A DNA stretch of 64,000 nucleotides from Paraburkholderia phenoliruptrix (GTDB taxonomy: Bacteria; Pseudomonadota; Gammaproteobacteria; Burkholderiales; Burkholderiaceae), in NCBI RefSeq assembly GCF_019511605.1, contig NZ_JAEUAV010000006.1, forward strand, positions 124,001-188,000, given 5' to 3'. The position numbers were made by a program, and so were the translations under genes. Shown piece by piece: positions 34,398 to 43,179 of this stretch. Under the pieces are notes generated by a model. That model did not search any database and was not told the DNA's origin. It saw only the letters and a program-made list of their open reading frames with translations. How positions within the stretch are numbered: position 1 is the stretch's first letter; the number at the start of each line of letters is the position of its first letter.

Positions 34398-34784
34398 GTG
34401 CCTGAGGTCTCCTTTCTGCTGAACTCGATTACCGACATGCAGTTGACGGCGGACGGTCAATATCTGCTGATTCACGGTGATCAACCCACGGCGGCGCTGC
34501 ATCGCTCCGTGCTCAACGATCTGCTCGTGGCGCTGCCCAATGCTATCGAGCACGCGGATCGCGTGGCGCACAACAACCAGGAAATGGGCTTCGCACTGCA
34601 CTGCCAAGGCTGGGAAGTCGGCAGGCTCAATGGAATGGAAATGGTGGTAATCCGCTTCCGCCTGTCCGCTCATGCGGGTCTCTCGTTCTCATTGCCGGCC
34701 GAGCAGATTCCGTATCTATTGCAAGCGCTCGGCGGCGTGGTGGCCGCGAGCGAGACACGCGCCGGCGATGTGACGCTTCAGTAA
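34398..34784 (+). CDS. Hypothetical protein upstream of LptD-like gene
   Basis: The product (128 residues from the GTG at 34398, with GGGAGGG about eight bases upstream) reads VPEVSFLLNSITDMQLTADG and then LHRSVLNDLLVALPNAIEHADRVAHNNQ and EMVVIRFRLSAHAGLSFSLPAEQIPYLLQALG. It alternates beta strands and amphipathic helices, with no signal peptide or membrane segment, so it is probably a small cytoplasmic protein. I do not recognise a family. It is read in the same direction as the LptD-like gene that starts about 116 bases later. Confidence 0.65.
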   Translation: MPEVSFLLNSITDMQLTADGQYLLIHGDQPTAALHRSVLNDLLVALPNAIEHADRVAHNNQEMGFALHCQGWEVGRLNGMEMVVIRFRLSAHAGLSFSLPAEQIPYLLQALGGVVAASETRAGDVTLQ

Positions 34785-34900
34785 TGGAGTCAGGAGAGTC
34801 GACAGAGTCACGATCCAGCGCCTTGATCGCGCACTGAGTCCCTTTGCCCACGGCGTCGCCGCATCGCTGCGTCTTTTATCCTTTCCGCCCGTTATTTCTT

Positions 34901-37240
34901 TTGAAACTGCGCAGTGTATTTCAATGCATCCGTCCGAGACCGCTCGTTTCTTTCATGCTATGCACGGCGGGCTGCGCGCCGCTCGCCGCGTACGCGCAAT
35001 TGAGCGGCAGCGCTGCAGCGCCGGAGTCGGTTGATGGAGTGTGGGGTTTGCGGCTCGCACCGCAATTGACCGAGCAGCCCTTGCGCGGAAGCGCCAGGCC
35101 CACCGTGTGGGCTATCGCCGATTCGCTAACGACTACCGCGGACACAGACGTATCGTTAAAGGGACACGCGCAGTTGCGGCGCGATGTGTCCATCGTGAAA
35201 GGCGATGCGCTGCACTACGACGTCGATACTGACAAAGCCGACGCCTATGGCAACGTGCAGCTGGTCCAGAACGGCAATGTATTCGACGGCCCGGACGCGC
35301 ATGTCTTTGTAGGCGCGAACGAAGGCTTTATCAGCGTGCCCAAGTACCGCTTCCATCTAACAGGCGGGTGGGGCAGCGCGCAGCGCATCGATCTTCTGGA
35401 TAAGGAGCGCACGGTGGTACGGCACGGTACGTACAGCACCTGTCAATGCGAGGCGGAGCCGGCGTGGTACGTGAAGGCGTCGGAGTTCGAGATGGACAGC
35501 GGCAACGACGAGGGCATCGCTCACAATGGCGTGCTGTTCTTTCAGGGTGTGCCGCTCCTCGCCAGTCCGTGGCTTTCTTTTCCTTTGTCGGGAGCGCGGC
35601 GCAGCGGCTTACTGCCGCCTACATTCTCCATGAGTTCCACCAACGGCGTGGACGTGGCGTTGCCGTACTACTTCAACCTCGCGCCCAATTACGATTTCAC
35701 GCTGACGCCGCGCATCATGACCCGCAGAGGCGCGATGCTGACCGCGGACTACCGTTACCTGCGGCCAAACGATTCGGGAACCATCTCGATTGCCTGGCTA
35801 CAGCACGATGCGATCACCAACACGCGGCGCTACTCAATCGCGTTGAATCAGCACTGGAACCTCGGTTCCGGCTTTGGCGCATACGTCGACTACAACCGCG
35901 TCTCCGACTCGACTGTCGTGACCGATCTTGCATCTGGCGTCGCGTTTCCTACGGGCTCCACCACGCTTTACCAGCAGGAGGCCGGGCTCACTTATTCAAA
36001 TGGGCCGTGGAGCGTGCTTGCGCGCGAGCAGCGCTGGCAGTCGTTTTCCAGCGATTCGACATACAACCGCGAGCCGCAGGTGAACGTGCGTTATGCGCGC
36101 TACAACGTAGGCGGTTTTGACTTTGGCGCGGAAGCGGACGCCACGCGTTTCACGATCTCGTCGTCGGATATGACGCAAGGGAACCGCTTCGTCTTCAATC
36201 CTTACGTGAGCTATCCGATAGAACGTCCCGGCTGGTTCATCACACCCAAGCTTGCCTGGCACTTTGCCGCATATGATCTGACTTCTATCGGCACAGATGT
36301 GCCCGCCGGCGAGCCGAAGTCGTTCAGCGTCAGCGTGCCGACGTTCAGCCTCGATTCGGGTATGCGCTTTGAGCGAAGCGTGCGGCTCTTCGGCAACACC
36401 TATATTCAGACACTGGAGCCGCGCCTCTTTTACGTCTACACGCCATATCGCAACCAGGCATACGTGCCGCTATTCGATACTGCCGCGGCCGATTTCGGGC
36501 TCACCGAACTTTTCATGGCCAATAGCTTTGTAGGTAACGACAGAGTGTCGGATTCGAATCGTGCCACGGCCGCATTGACTACCCGCTTCATAGATCCAGC
36601 AAGCGGCGACGAACGCGCGCGTTTTGTTCTCGCACAGCAATACGACTTTCGCACGCCGCGGGTGACGTTGCAGGCCGACGACTCAATCAGCACGGTCGCG
36701 CGTACCGGCATTATTGCGGGCGCGTCGTATAAAGTCGGGCCGAACCTGAGCGCCGAACAGGCGGTCGAGTACAGTCAGGCCAACCACTACCTCACGCATG
36801 CAGAAGCGGGACTGGGGTGGGCACCTGGCGCGCACCAGGTGCTAAACATGGCTTACCGCTATACCCGTGCAAACAGTACGCTGGATTATCAGCCCGTGAA
36901 CCAGTTCATTGTCTCCGGGCAATGGCCGCTGGCACGCAACGTGGTGAGTGTGGCGCGCGTCAATTACGACATGAGTTCACATCGGCTGATTGCCGGTCTG
37001 CTCGGTCTGCAATACGAGGCGAACTGCTGGTCATTGGGCGTGGCATTCGAGAAGTACACGAACGCAACCAGTTCGACCACGTCGCCGAGTACCGGCACGC
37101 GTGTTCTCATGCAGCTTCAGCTAAAGGGCTTTTCTCAGGTCGATAACGGATTGCTCAATCAGTTCCGCGCGAGCGTACCCGGTTATACGCCGACCTCGAC
37201 TGTAGAGGCGCCCACCTCGCGATTCAGCGATTACCCGTAA
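34901..37240 (+). CDS. lptD: LptD-type LPS-assembly protein (probable second copy)
   Basis: LptD is the outer-membrane barrel that inserts lipopolysaccharide. The product (779 residues from TTG 34901) has a signal peptide (KLRSVFQCIRPRPLVSFMLCTAGCAPLAAYA-Q), an N-terminal OstA/jelly-roll domain (GHAQLRRDVSIVKGDALHYDVDTDKADAYGNVQL) and a large barrel from about residue 200 (LPYYFNLAPNYDFTLTPRIMTRRG). The TTG gives a basic n-region; ATG 34955 or TTG 34844 are alternatives, and no ribosome site decides. Mature cysteines are only TCQC near residue 185 and one in YEANCWSLG, fewer than the four of E. coli LptD. The usual neighbour surA is absent, suggesting a paralogue. It has its own strong terminator. 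Confidence 0.9.
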   Translation: MKLRSVFQCIRPRPLVSFMLCTAGCAPLAAYAQLSGSAAAPESVDGVWGLRLAPQLTEQPLRGSARPTVWAIADSLTTTADTDVSLKGHAQLRRDVSIVKGDALHYDVDTDKADAYGNVQLVQNGNVFDGPDAHVFVGANEGFISVPKYRFHLTGGWGSAQRIDLLDKERTVVRHGTYSTCQCEAEPAWYVKASEFEMDSGNDEGIAHNGVLFFQGVPLLASPWLSFPLSGARRSGLLPPTFSMSSTNGVDVALPYYFNLAPNYDFTLTPRIMTRRGAMLTADYRYLRPNDSGTISIAWLQHDAITNTRRYSIALNQHWNLGSGFGAYVDYNRVSDSTVVTDLASGVAFPTGSTTLYQQEAGLTYSNGPWSVLAREQRWQSFSSDSTYNREPQVNVRYARYNVGGFDFGAEADATRFTISSSDMTQGNRFVFNPYVSYPIERPGWFITPKLAWHFAAYDLTSIGTDVPAGEPKSFSVSVPTFSLDSGMRFERSVRLFGNTYIQTLEPRLFYVYTPYRNQAYVPLFDTAAADFGLTELFMANSFVGNDRVSDSNRATAALTTRFIDPASGDERARFVLAQQYDFRTPRVTLQADDSISTVARTGIIAGASYKVGPNLSAEQAVEYSQANHYLTHAEAGLGWAPGAHQVLNMAYRYTRANSTLDYQPVNQFIVSGQWPLARNVVSVARVNYDMSSHRLIAGLLGLQYEANCWSLGVAFEKYTNATSSTTSPSTGTRVLMQLQLKGFSQVDNGLLNQFRASVPGYTPTSTVEAPTSRFSDYP

Positions 37241-37365
37241 GCACGACCTCCCGTTGTCAGCTATTGGAACCACACGGGCATTCGACCCAGATCACCACGC
37301 CATTGGCAATCCGCGAAAGAAGCTGTGCCCATAGGTTTCAGACATCCGGCTATTGAGACACAAAC

Positions 37366-37399
37366 AGCAAATAGCCCGCAAAAGAGCGGGCTATTTGCT
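37366..37399. terminator. Strong bidirectional terminator
   Basis: A 14-base stem (AGCAAATAGCCCGC / GCGGGCTATTTGCT) with a six-base A-rich loop lies between the convergent LptD-like and cytochrome c genes. A-rich and T-rich outer parts give it terminator character on both strands. Confidence 0.9.
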
Positions 37400-37427
37400 T
37401 ATATCTACGCCGTTGCAATGGCGCGTG

Positions 37428-38747
37428 TCAGCGGTTCTCAGCGCGCAAAGGCTGGGCGTGTGCGTCAACAGCCTTGCGCACCTTGGCAACCTGATCCACG
37501 GTCACCGCCGGCGCTTGATTGCCCCAGCTCGAACGCACAAACGTCAGCACGTCTGCGATATCGCGGTCCGTCAGACGCGACGCGAAATCCGGCATTGCAT
37601 AGTGCGTCGGCCCGGCTGCTGTCCACGGCATTTCGCCGCCTTGCAGCACGATACGAATCAGCGAGGTCGGGTCTTCCGTGTTGACGACCGTCGAAAGCGC
37701 CAACGTGGGGAAAGTGCTTTGATAGCCACTGCCACTTGTGCGGTGACAAGCCGCGCAGTTGTCGACGTAGGTCATCGCACCGTTGCTACGATCGCTGCCC
37801 GCGCGCAACGCGTGCCCCGCATTGGGGTTTGCTGCGAGGGCCGCGCCCGATAGGTTAACCGGCGCCAGCGTTTTCAGATATGCGGCAATCGCGGCCAGAT
37901 CGGCGTCGCTCAGGTGTTGCGTGCTGTTCTGCACGACTTCCGCCATACCGCCGAATGCGGCCGAGTGCGCGGTGCGCCCGCTTTTCAGGAACGCCACGAT
38001 GTCGGCTTCGCTCCATGTGCCTAGACCGTCCTTGGCGTCACCTCGCAGATTCTTCGCCAGGTAGTGATCGATCACACCGCCCGACAGGAACAGCCTGCCG
38101 TCGTCGGTCAACGATTTCTCCTGTAGCCCGACACCTCTCGGCGTGTGACAGGCGCTGCAATGCGCAAGCCCTTCGACCAGATAGCGGCCACGCGCAACGG
38201 GACTGTCTGGAAGCGCAGTGCCGTCGCTGGCCACTTCCGGTGCAAACGTCATGCGCCAGAAACGCAGCGGCCAGCGCATGGAAAGCGGCCACGGTATGTC
38301 GGACGCACGGTTGCCTTGCTCGACAGGCTCGACGCCATGCATGAAATACGCGTACAACGCCTTCACGTCAGACGGCTTGACCTTTGCATAGGAAACGTAC
38401 GGCATTGCCGGGTACAGCGTCGAACCGTTCTTCGCAATGCCGTGGCGCACCGCGCGATCGAAGTCGTCGAGCGTATAGCTGCCGATGCCTGTGACCTTGT
38501 CCGGCGTGATGTTGGTCGAGTAGATCGTGCCGATCGGCGACGCAATGCCCAGACCGCCCGCAAACGGCTTGCCGCCTTTAGCGGTGTGGCATGCGACGCA
38601 GTCGCCCGCCGCCGCAAGGTAGCGGCCCTTCTCGATCAGTTGTGCGTCCGCAGTAACAGGCGCGGCGACGGCCGGGCGTGTAAAGACACTGGCGCAAGTG
38701 CCCGCCAGAACAATCGTACATGCAAGAGCAAAACGAATGCTTTTCAT
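37428..38747 (-). CDS. Three-haem cytochrome c subunit of a membrane dehydrogenase
   Basis: The 439-residue protein has a Sec signal peptide (IRFALACTIVLAGTCASVF...AVAA) and three CxxCH haem sites: CVACHTAKGG near residue 50, CSACHTPRG near 197 and CAACHRTSG near 334. It corresponds to the cytochrome subunit of gluconate 2-dehydrogenase, alcohol dehydrogenase and FAD-glucose dehydrogenase complexes, passing electrons from the FAD subunit to ubiquinone in the periplasmic face of the inner membrane. It is the third gene after the small and FAD subunits, 16 bases downstream. Confidence 0.93.
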   Translation of the reverse strand: MKSIRFALACTIVLAGTCASVFTRPAVAAPVTADAQLIEKGRYLAAAGDCVACHTAKGGKPFAGGLGIASPIGTIYSTNITPDKVTGIGSYTLDDFDRAVRHGIAKNGSTLYPAMPYVSYAKVKPSDVKALYAYFMHGVEPVEQGNRASDIPWPLSMRWPLRFWRMTFAPEVASDGTALPDSPVARGRYLVEGLAHCSACHTPRGVGLQEKSLTDDGRLFLSGGVIDHYLAKNLRGDAKDGLGTWSEADIVAFLKSGRTAHSAAFGGMAEVVQNSTQHLSDADLAAIAAYLKTLAPVNLSGAALAANPNAGHALRAGSDRSNGAMTYVDNCAACHRTSGSGYQSTFPTLALSTVVNTEDPTSLIRIVLQGGEMPWTAAGPTHYAMPDFASRLTDRDIADVLTFVRSSWGNQAPAVTVDQVAKVRKAVDAHAQPLRAENR

Positions 38748-38763
38748 GATGTTTGCCGTCTCC

Positions 38764-40539
38764 TTATGCCTGTACCAGCGGAGCCGGATCTTTCAGATAC
38801 TGCTCGCGGATTGCCTTCGCCGAGTGGAACGCGAGCGCCGCGACGATGCCGGTCGGGTTGTAGCCCATGTTCTGCGGGAACGCCGAAGCGCCCATTACGA
38901 AGACATTGGGCACGTCCCAGCTTTGCAGATACTTGTTGACGACGCTCGTCGCCGGCGATGCGCCCATTACCGCTCCACCCGTGGTGTGGGTGGACTGGTA
39001 GACACGCGTGTCGTAGTGCTGCCCCTTCTTGCGGATCGCGCGGAAATACTTCTCCGGATTCATCGCCTTCGCGACTTCCTCCATACGCGTGCCGATGTGG
39101 TCGAGCATTGTGTATTCGTTGTCGTGCCAGTCAAACGTCATGCGAAGCAGCGGCAGGCCGTATGCGTCGCGATAGGTCGGATCGAGATCCAGGTAGGCGT
39201 CGCGATATGGCATAACCGAGCCGGAGATGCCGATGGTCATATAGCGCTGGTAGGCATCCGTAACGCCGGCTTTCCAGGCGCTGCCCCAGGCCGGCGTGCC
39301 GGGTACGGTCGCGGCTTGCTTGATTGGACGGCCACCGGTGCGAATGTGGCGAATGCTCGCGCCGCCGACAAAGCCGAGCGGACCATGATCGAACTGATCG
39401 CCATTGAAGTCGTCAAGACCCACACCGCCGGCGCCGCTGCCGACGAACGGGTTGAGCTGCGTGCCCTTGGGCAGCAGCACATTAATGCCGCCGTTCATCT
39501 GGTACGCGTAGTTGCGCCCGACCACGCCCTCGCCCGTTTTCGGATCATAGGGCTTGCCGATGCCGGAAAGCAGCAACAGGCGCACGTTGTGCATCTGGAA
39601 CGCGGCAACGATCACCATGTCAGCGGGCTGCTCCACTTCGCGGCCTTGCGCGTCGATGTACGTCACGCCAGTCGCACGCTTTTTGTCCGGCGAAAGGAGC
39701 ACCCTGGTAACGTAAGACTTTGTTCGGAGTTCGAAGTTGGGCTTCTTCAGCAGCACGGGAAGGATCGTGGTCTGAGGGGACGCCTTCGAGTACATATAGC
39801 AGCCGAAGTCTTCGCAGAAGCCGCAGAAATTGCATGGCCCCAGACGCACGCCATACGGATTCGTGTAAGGCGTCGACGCATTCGCGGCGGGCGCGGGATA
39901 CGGGTGCAAACCAACTTCGCGCGCAGCCTTCTCGAACAGCGACGCGCCCAGGCTGTTTTTCAGCGGCGGTGTCGGAAACTCGCTACTGCGGCGCCCTTCG
40001 AGCGGATTGCCGCCGGCCTGAAGATCGCCGTTCAGATTACCCGCCTTGCCGGAGGTACCGAACACCTTCTCCGCGAAATCGAAGAATGGCTCCATCTCGT
40101 CATACGTGACGCCGAAGTCCTGAACCTGCATGCCCTCCGGAATGAATTTCTTGCCATAGCGCTCTTCATAGCGCGTACGCAACTGGAGCTCTTCGGGCAG
40201 CATCCGGTAATGCATGCCGTTCCAGTGAAATCCCGCGCCGCCCACGCCATTGCCTAGAAGGAACGATGCGTGTTGGCGATACGGAACCGCGAGATCGTCC
40301 ACGCCATGCCGGATCGTCACCGTTTCCGACGACAAGTCCTGGAACAGCTCGCCACGCACCGCGTACTTCAGTTCGTCGACAACCTTTGGATAGTTCGCAT
40401 CGGTAGGCGTGTCACGCATCGCTCCGCGCTCGAGCGCGACCACGTTGAGTCCTGCGTCCGTCAGTTCCTGCGCGAGAATCGCACCGGTCCAGCCAAAACC
40501 TACGACAACACAATCGACCTTGTTCTTCTTGATTGCCAC
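38764..40539 (-). CDS. GMC-type FAD dehydrogenase large subunit
   Basis: The 591-residue catalytic subunit has the FAD-binding VVVGFGWTGAILAQELTDAGLNVVALERG at the N-terminus and GMC C-terminal motifs (STHTTGGAVMGASP and VFVMGASAFPQNMGYNPTGIVAALAF, with the active-site His/Asn region). A cysteine group, PCNFCGFCEDFGC near residue 240, matches the iron-sulfur site of Burkholderia FAD-glucose dehydrogenase. It has no signal peptide and would be exported with the Tat-dependent small subunit. It oxidises a sugar, polyol or sugar acid; glucose, gluconate, sorbitol or fructose cannot be distinguished. Confidence 0.92.
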   Translation of the reverse strand: MAIKKNKVDCVVVGFGWTGAILAQELTDAGLNVVALERGAMRDTPTDANYPKVVDELKYAVRGELFQDLSSETVTIRHGVDDLAVPYRQHASFLLGNGVGGAGFHWNGMHYRMLPEELQLRTRYEERYGKKFIPEGMQVQDFGVTYDEMEPFFDFAEKVFGTSGKAGNLNGDLQAGGNPLEGRRSSEFPTPPLKNSLGASLFEKAAREVGLHPYPAPAANASTPYTNPYGVRLGPCNFCGFCEDFGCYMYSKASPQTTILPVLLKKPNFELRTKSYVTRVLLSPDKKRATGVTYIDAQGREVEQPADMVIVAAFQMHNVRLLLLSGIGKPYDPKTGEGVVGRNYAYQMNGGINVLLPKGTQLNPFVGSGAGGVGLDDFNGDQFDHGPLGFVGGASIRHIRTGGRPIKQAATVPGTPAWGSAWKAGVTDAYQRYMTIGISGSVMPYRDAYLDLDPTYRDAYGLPLLRMTFDWHDNEYTMLDHIGTRMEEVAKAMNPEKYFRAIRKKGQHYDTRVYQSTHTTGGAVMGASPATSVVNKYLQSWDVPNVFVMGASAFPQNMGYNPTGIVAALAFHSAKAIREQYLKDPAPLVQA

Positions 40540-40542
40540 TGC

Positions 40543-41262
40543 TTACCCCCGCCTGCCGTTGATCGACACCGGACCGTACGGGTACTTCGCGCCCGGTTGG
40601 TCGATCCAGTCCATGAAGTCCGCTCGTGCGCCCGGAAAACCGAGCATCTTCCAGCCCACCATATCCTTGTTGCCGCCGTAGATAGGATCGGCAAAGAAGC
40701 CCTCCTTGGTATTGCCAAGCAGGAACGAGAAGAACGTGCGTGAAGGCACGGATTCGAACGCGGGCTTGCCGTGTTCCATGTCGTGAAGTACCGCGTCCTG
40801 CGTGGCCACGTCGAGTTGCGCGAAGGTCTTGCCGCCGTGGTTTTTCTTGCAGTATTCGTCGCAGGCTGCAATGCCGTGACGGTAGACATCACGCGGGGCC
40901 AGATTGATCTGATAGCCCATTTCCGCGACCACGTCCGGATGGAAGGGCCCCTGCATGTACCACAGCTTGCCGTGACCGTAAGGCGTTTCCATCTGCCTGT
41001 CGATGTACTCCGGCACGCCTGCCTTGAGCGCGCCGGGACCGTGCTCGTCTTCTGGAATTAGCCGATCCACCGCCGCATGCAAAAAGGTCCATTCGGCAGT
41101 GGTGAAGTACGTGGGGTGATAGTCGGCGGGAGCAGCGGCGCTCGGCGCCGCGCTATTGCAGGCCGACTGCGTGAGCGCTGCGCCCGACGCGACCGACGCC
41201 GCCGGCACGATGGCCAGCACTTGCCGCAGGAAGCGTCGCCGCGGCTCGGGTTGTTTCGACAT
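40543..41262 (-). CDS. Gluconate 2-dehydrogenase gamma-type small subunit
   Basis: The 239-residue protein starts MSKQPEPRRRFLRQVLAIVPAASVASG, a twin-arginine signal, and continues as the gluconate 2-dehydrogenase subunit 3 domain (FFTTAEWTFLHAAVDRLIPEDEHGPGALKAGVPEYIDRQME; GFPGARADFMDWIDQPG). It escorts the folded FAD subunit through the Tat system. A longer upstream frame to 41583 is ignored because the ATG at 41262 has GAGGACC upstream and gives the signal. It is the first gene of the operon; only three bases separate it from the FAD subunit. The promoter is probably in 41263-41353. Confidence 0.92.
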   Translation of the reverse strand: MSKQPEPRRRFLRQVLAIVPAASVASGAALTQSACNSAAPSAAAPADYHPTYFTTAEWTFLHAAVDRLIPEDEHGPGALKAGVPEYIDRQMETPYGHGKLWYMQGPFHPDVVAEMGYQINLAPRDVYRHGIAACDEYCKKNHGGKTFAQLDVATQDAVLHDMEHGKPAFESVPSRTFFSFLLGNTKEGFFADPIYGGNKDMVGWKMLGFPGARADFMDWIDQPGAKYPYGPVSINGRRG

Positions 41263-41353
41263 GGGGTCCTCTTTTTGTACTATGTGTTTACGGTATAACG
41301 AGCCAACAAGACGGTCCGGCGATATGTCGGTCCGTCTTATGGGTCTGCCGGTT

Positions 41354-42907
41354 TCAGCGCGTTTGATCGCCCAGGCTGAACTGCGTCGCGGCTTCGGCGA
41401 GTCTTTGTGCCTGGTCTTCGAGCGAACCTGCTGCCGCAGCGGCTTCTTCGACAAGCGCCGCGTTCTGTTGCGTCGCGTTGTCCATGTTGTGCACGGCGAT
41501 GCTGACCTGGCTGAGTCCGTGGCTCTGTTCCTGCGTCGCGGCGGCAATCTCGGCCATGATCGCGTTGGTCCTTGCAACCGCATCGATCAGCTCGGTCATG
41601 GTGTCGCCGGCCTCGTTCACCTGTTTGGCGCCATCGTCGATACGCGTCGTGGAGTTTGCGATCAGCTCGCGAATTTCCTTGGCCGCGGCCGACGAGCGCT
41701 GTGCAAGCGTGCGGACTTCGCCGGCCACGACTGCGAAGCCGCGCCCCTGGTCGCCGGCACGCGCGGCTTCGACTGCGGCGTTGAGCGCAAGAATGTTGGT
41801 CTGAAACGCAATCCCTTCGATGATCGACGTAATCTCAGCAACCGACGCCGAACTCTGGCTGATCTCGCCCATGGTCTTGACGACGCGCGAAACCGCCTCA
41901 TGCCCACGCCGCGCAATATCCGACGCCGACGACGACAGTTCGCTCGCGCGCTGCACGTTGTCGGCATTTTGTCGGACCGTGCCGCTCAACTGCTCTGCGC
42001 TCGTTGCAGTTTCCTGAAGCGATGCAGCCTGCGACTCCGTGCGGGCAGAAAGATCTGCGTTGCCTGCTGCGATCTGACGCGTCGCGGTCGCGATGGCAGT
42101 GCTGCCCTCGGTCAGCGTACGCACGGTGCGCCGCAAATTGGCCTGCATCTCCGCAAGACCGCTCAGCATGCGGCCCATTTCGTCGTGCGTGCGAACTTCG
42201 ATGTTGCGGCCCAGATTACCCCGTGCGATCTGGCCGAAATGCGCAATAGCATCGTTCACCGGAACCAGAATGGCCTTGCGCAGGAAATACCAGCCGCCTA
42301 CGGCAGCGCACAAGCCCGCGGCGATCGCCACGAAAGTGCCAGCGAGCAGCAGGTGATAGCGGTGCTCAGTGGCTTCGTATTGCTGCTGCGACTGCTTGAA
42401 CTGATAGGTCTTTAGCGCATTCGCGGCTTCCTGCATGCTCGTGTAGATCTTGCCCACGCTGAACATCAGCTTGAGTATCTCCTCACGATTGCCGCGCTGC
42501 GTCGCCTCGCGAAAGCGTGCGAGTTCCGCCTGGGTCGCCTGATACTGCTGCGTCACGCCCGCTGCAAGCCGGTCTTCTTCTGCATCGCGCGGTAGCGAAA
42601 GATACTTCTGCCAGGCTGCGTCGGCGGCGTCGCGAACTTCCTTCTCCTTGCCGTACATGTTCAGCGCGTCCTGCGAGCCGGGATCGATCGCTGCGCGGTC
42701 GAGCGAGGTACGTTGACGCCCCACCATGATGGTCATTTCGCCAACGGCAATCGACTTGGGCAACTGTTCGGAATACGTTTGCCGGTTTGCATTGTTGCTG
42801 GTGACCATGCCGGACACCCCAAAAACGCCGATCACAACCAGCAGTACTCCAAGAAAGGACATTGCCGCAACGAGGCGGGCATTGATAGAAAGATGGCTGC
42901 GTAGCAT
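41354..42907 (-). CDS. Methyl-accepting chemotaxis protein, Tar-like
   Basis: The 517-residue receptor begins with a cytoplasmic basic stretch and membrane segment (LVAAMSFLGVLLVVIGVFGVSGM), then a periplasmic TarH-like four-helix bundle containing GRQRTSLDRAAIDP, membrane segment 2 (LLLAGTFVAIAAGLCAAVGGWYFL near 195), HAMP (ILVPVNDAIAHFGQIARGNLGRN) and the signalling hairpin [45 protein letters not shown]. The ligand is unknown; its neighbours suggest a sugar or aromatic acid attractant. No C-terminal CheR pentapeptide is present. Confidence 0.95.
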   Translation of the reverse strand: MLRSHLSINARLVAAMSFLGVLLVVIGVFGVSGMVTSNNANRQTYSEQLPKSIAVGEMTIMVGRQRTSLDRAAIDPGSQDALNMYGKEKEVRDAADAAWQKYLSLPRDAEEDRLAAGVTQQYQATQAELARFREATQRGNREEILKLMFSVGKIYTSMQEAANALKTYQFKQSQQQYEATEHRYHLLLAGTFVAIAAGLCAAVGGWYFLRKAILVPVNDAIAHFGQIARGNLGRNIEVRTHDEMGRMLSGLAEMQANLRRTVRTLTEGSTAIATATRQIAAGNADLSARTESQAASLQETATSAEQLSGTVRQNADNVQRASELSSSASDIARRGHEAVSRVVKTMGEISQSSASVAEITSIIEGIAFQTNILALNAAVEAARAGDQGRGFAVVAGEVRTLAQRSSAAAKEIRELIANSTTRIDDGAKQVNEAGDTMTELIDAVARTNAIMAEIAAATQEQSHGLSQVSIAVHNMDNATQQNAALVEEAAAAAGSLEDQAQRLAEAATQFSLGDQTR

Positions 42908-43179
42908 TTTGGTAAAGGAAGAGTCGCTTAAAAATAAACCGGGGGGCGAGGCATGAAGTTCCGCTATCGTCTAACGCAATATCGGCAAGCTGTCCGTTAG
43001 CTTTAGTACTTTCCCGATATGGAATTGCACACGCCTCGCGCGCAACGGCAAATACCGTGTACGCGTTCGTCGTGTGCAATGATCTTCAAACCGCTTGCAG
43101 GCCTATCCCTGTTGGCTTTGGTCGACTCTTACAACACCGTAATCTGCGATACGCCTGGCGCTTTTGCGCAAGCGCGGCC

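Noticed and set aside
34180..34405. Two overlapping short frames before the gene at 34398
   Set aside because: The minus frame looks protein-like but has only a TTG start and no ribosome site; the plus frame has a ribosome site but a random-looking product. Not enough to call either.
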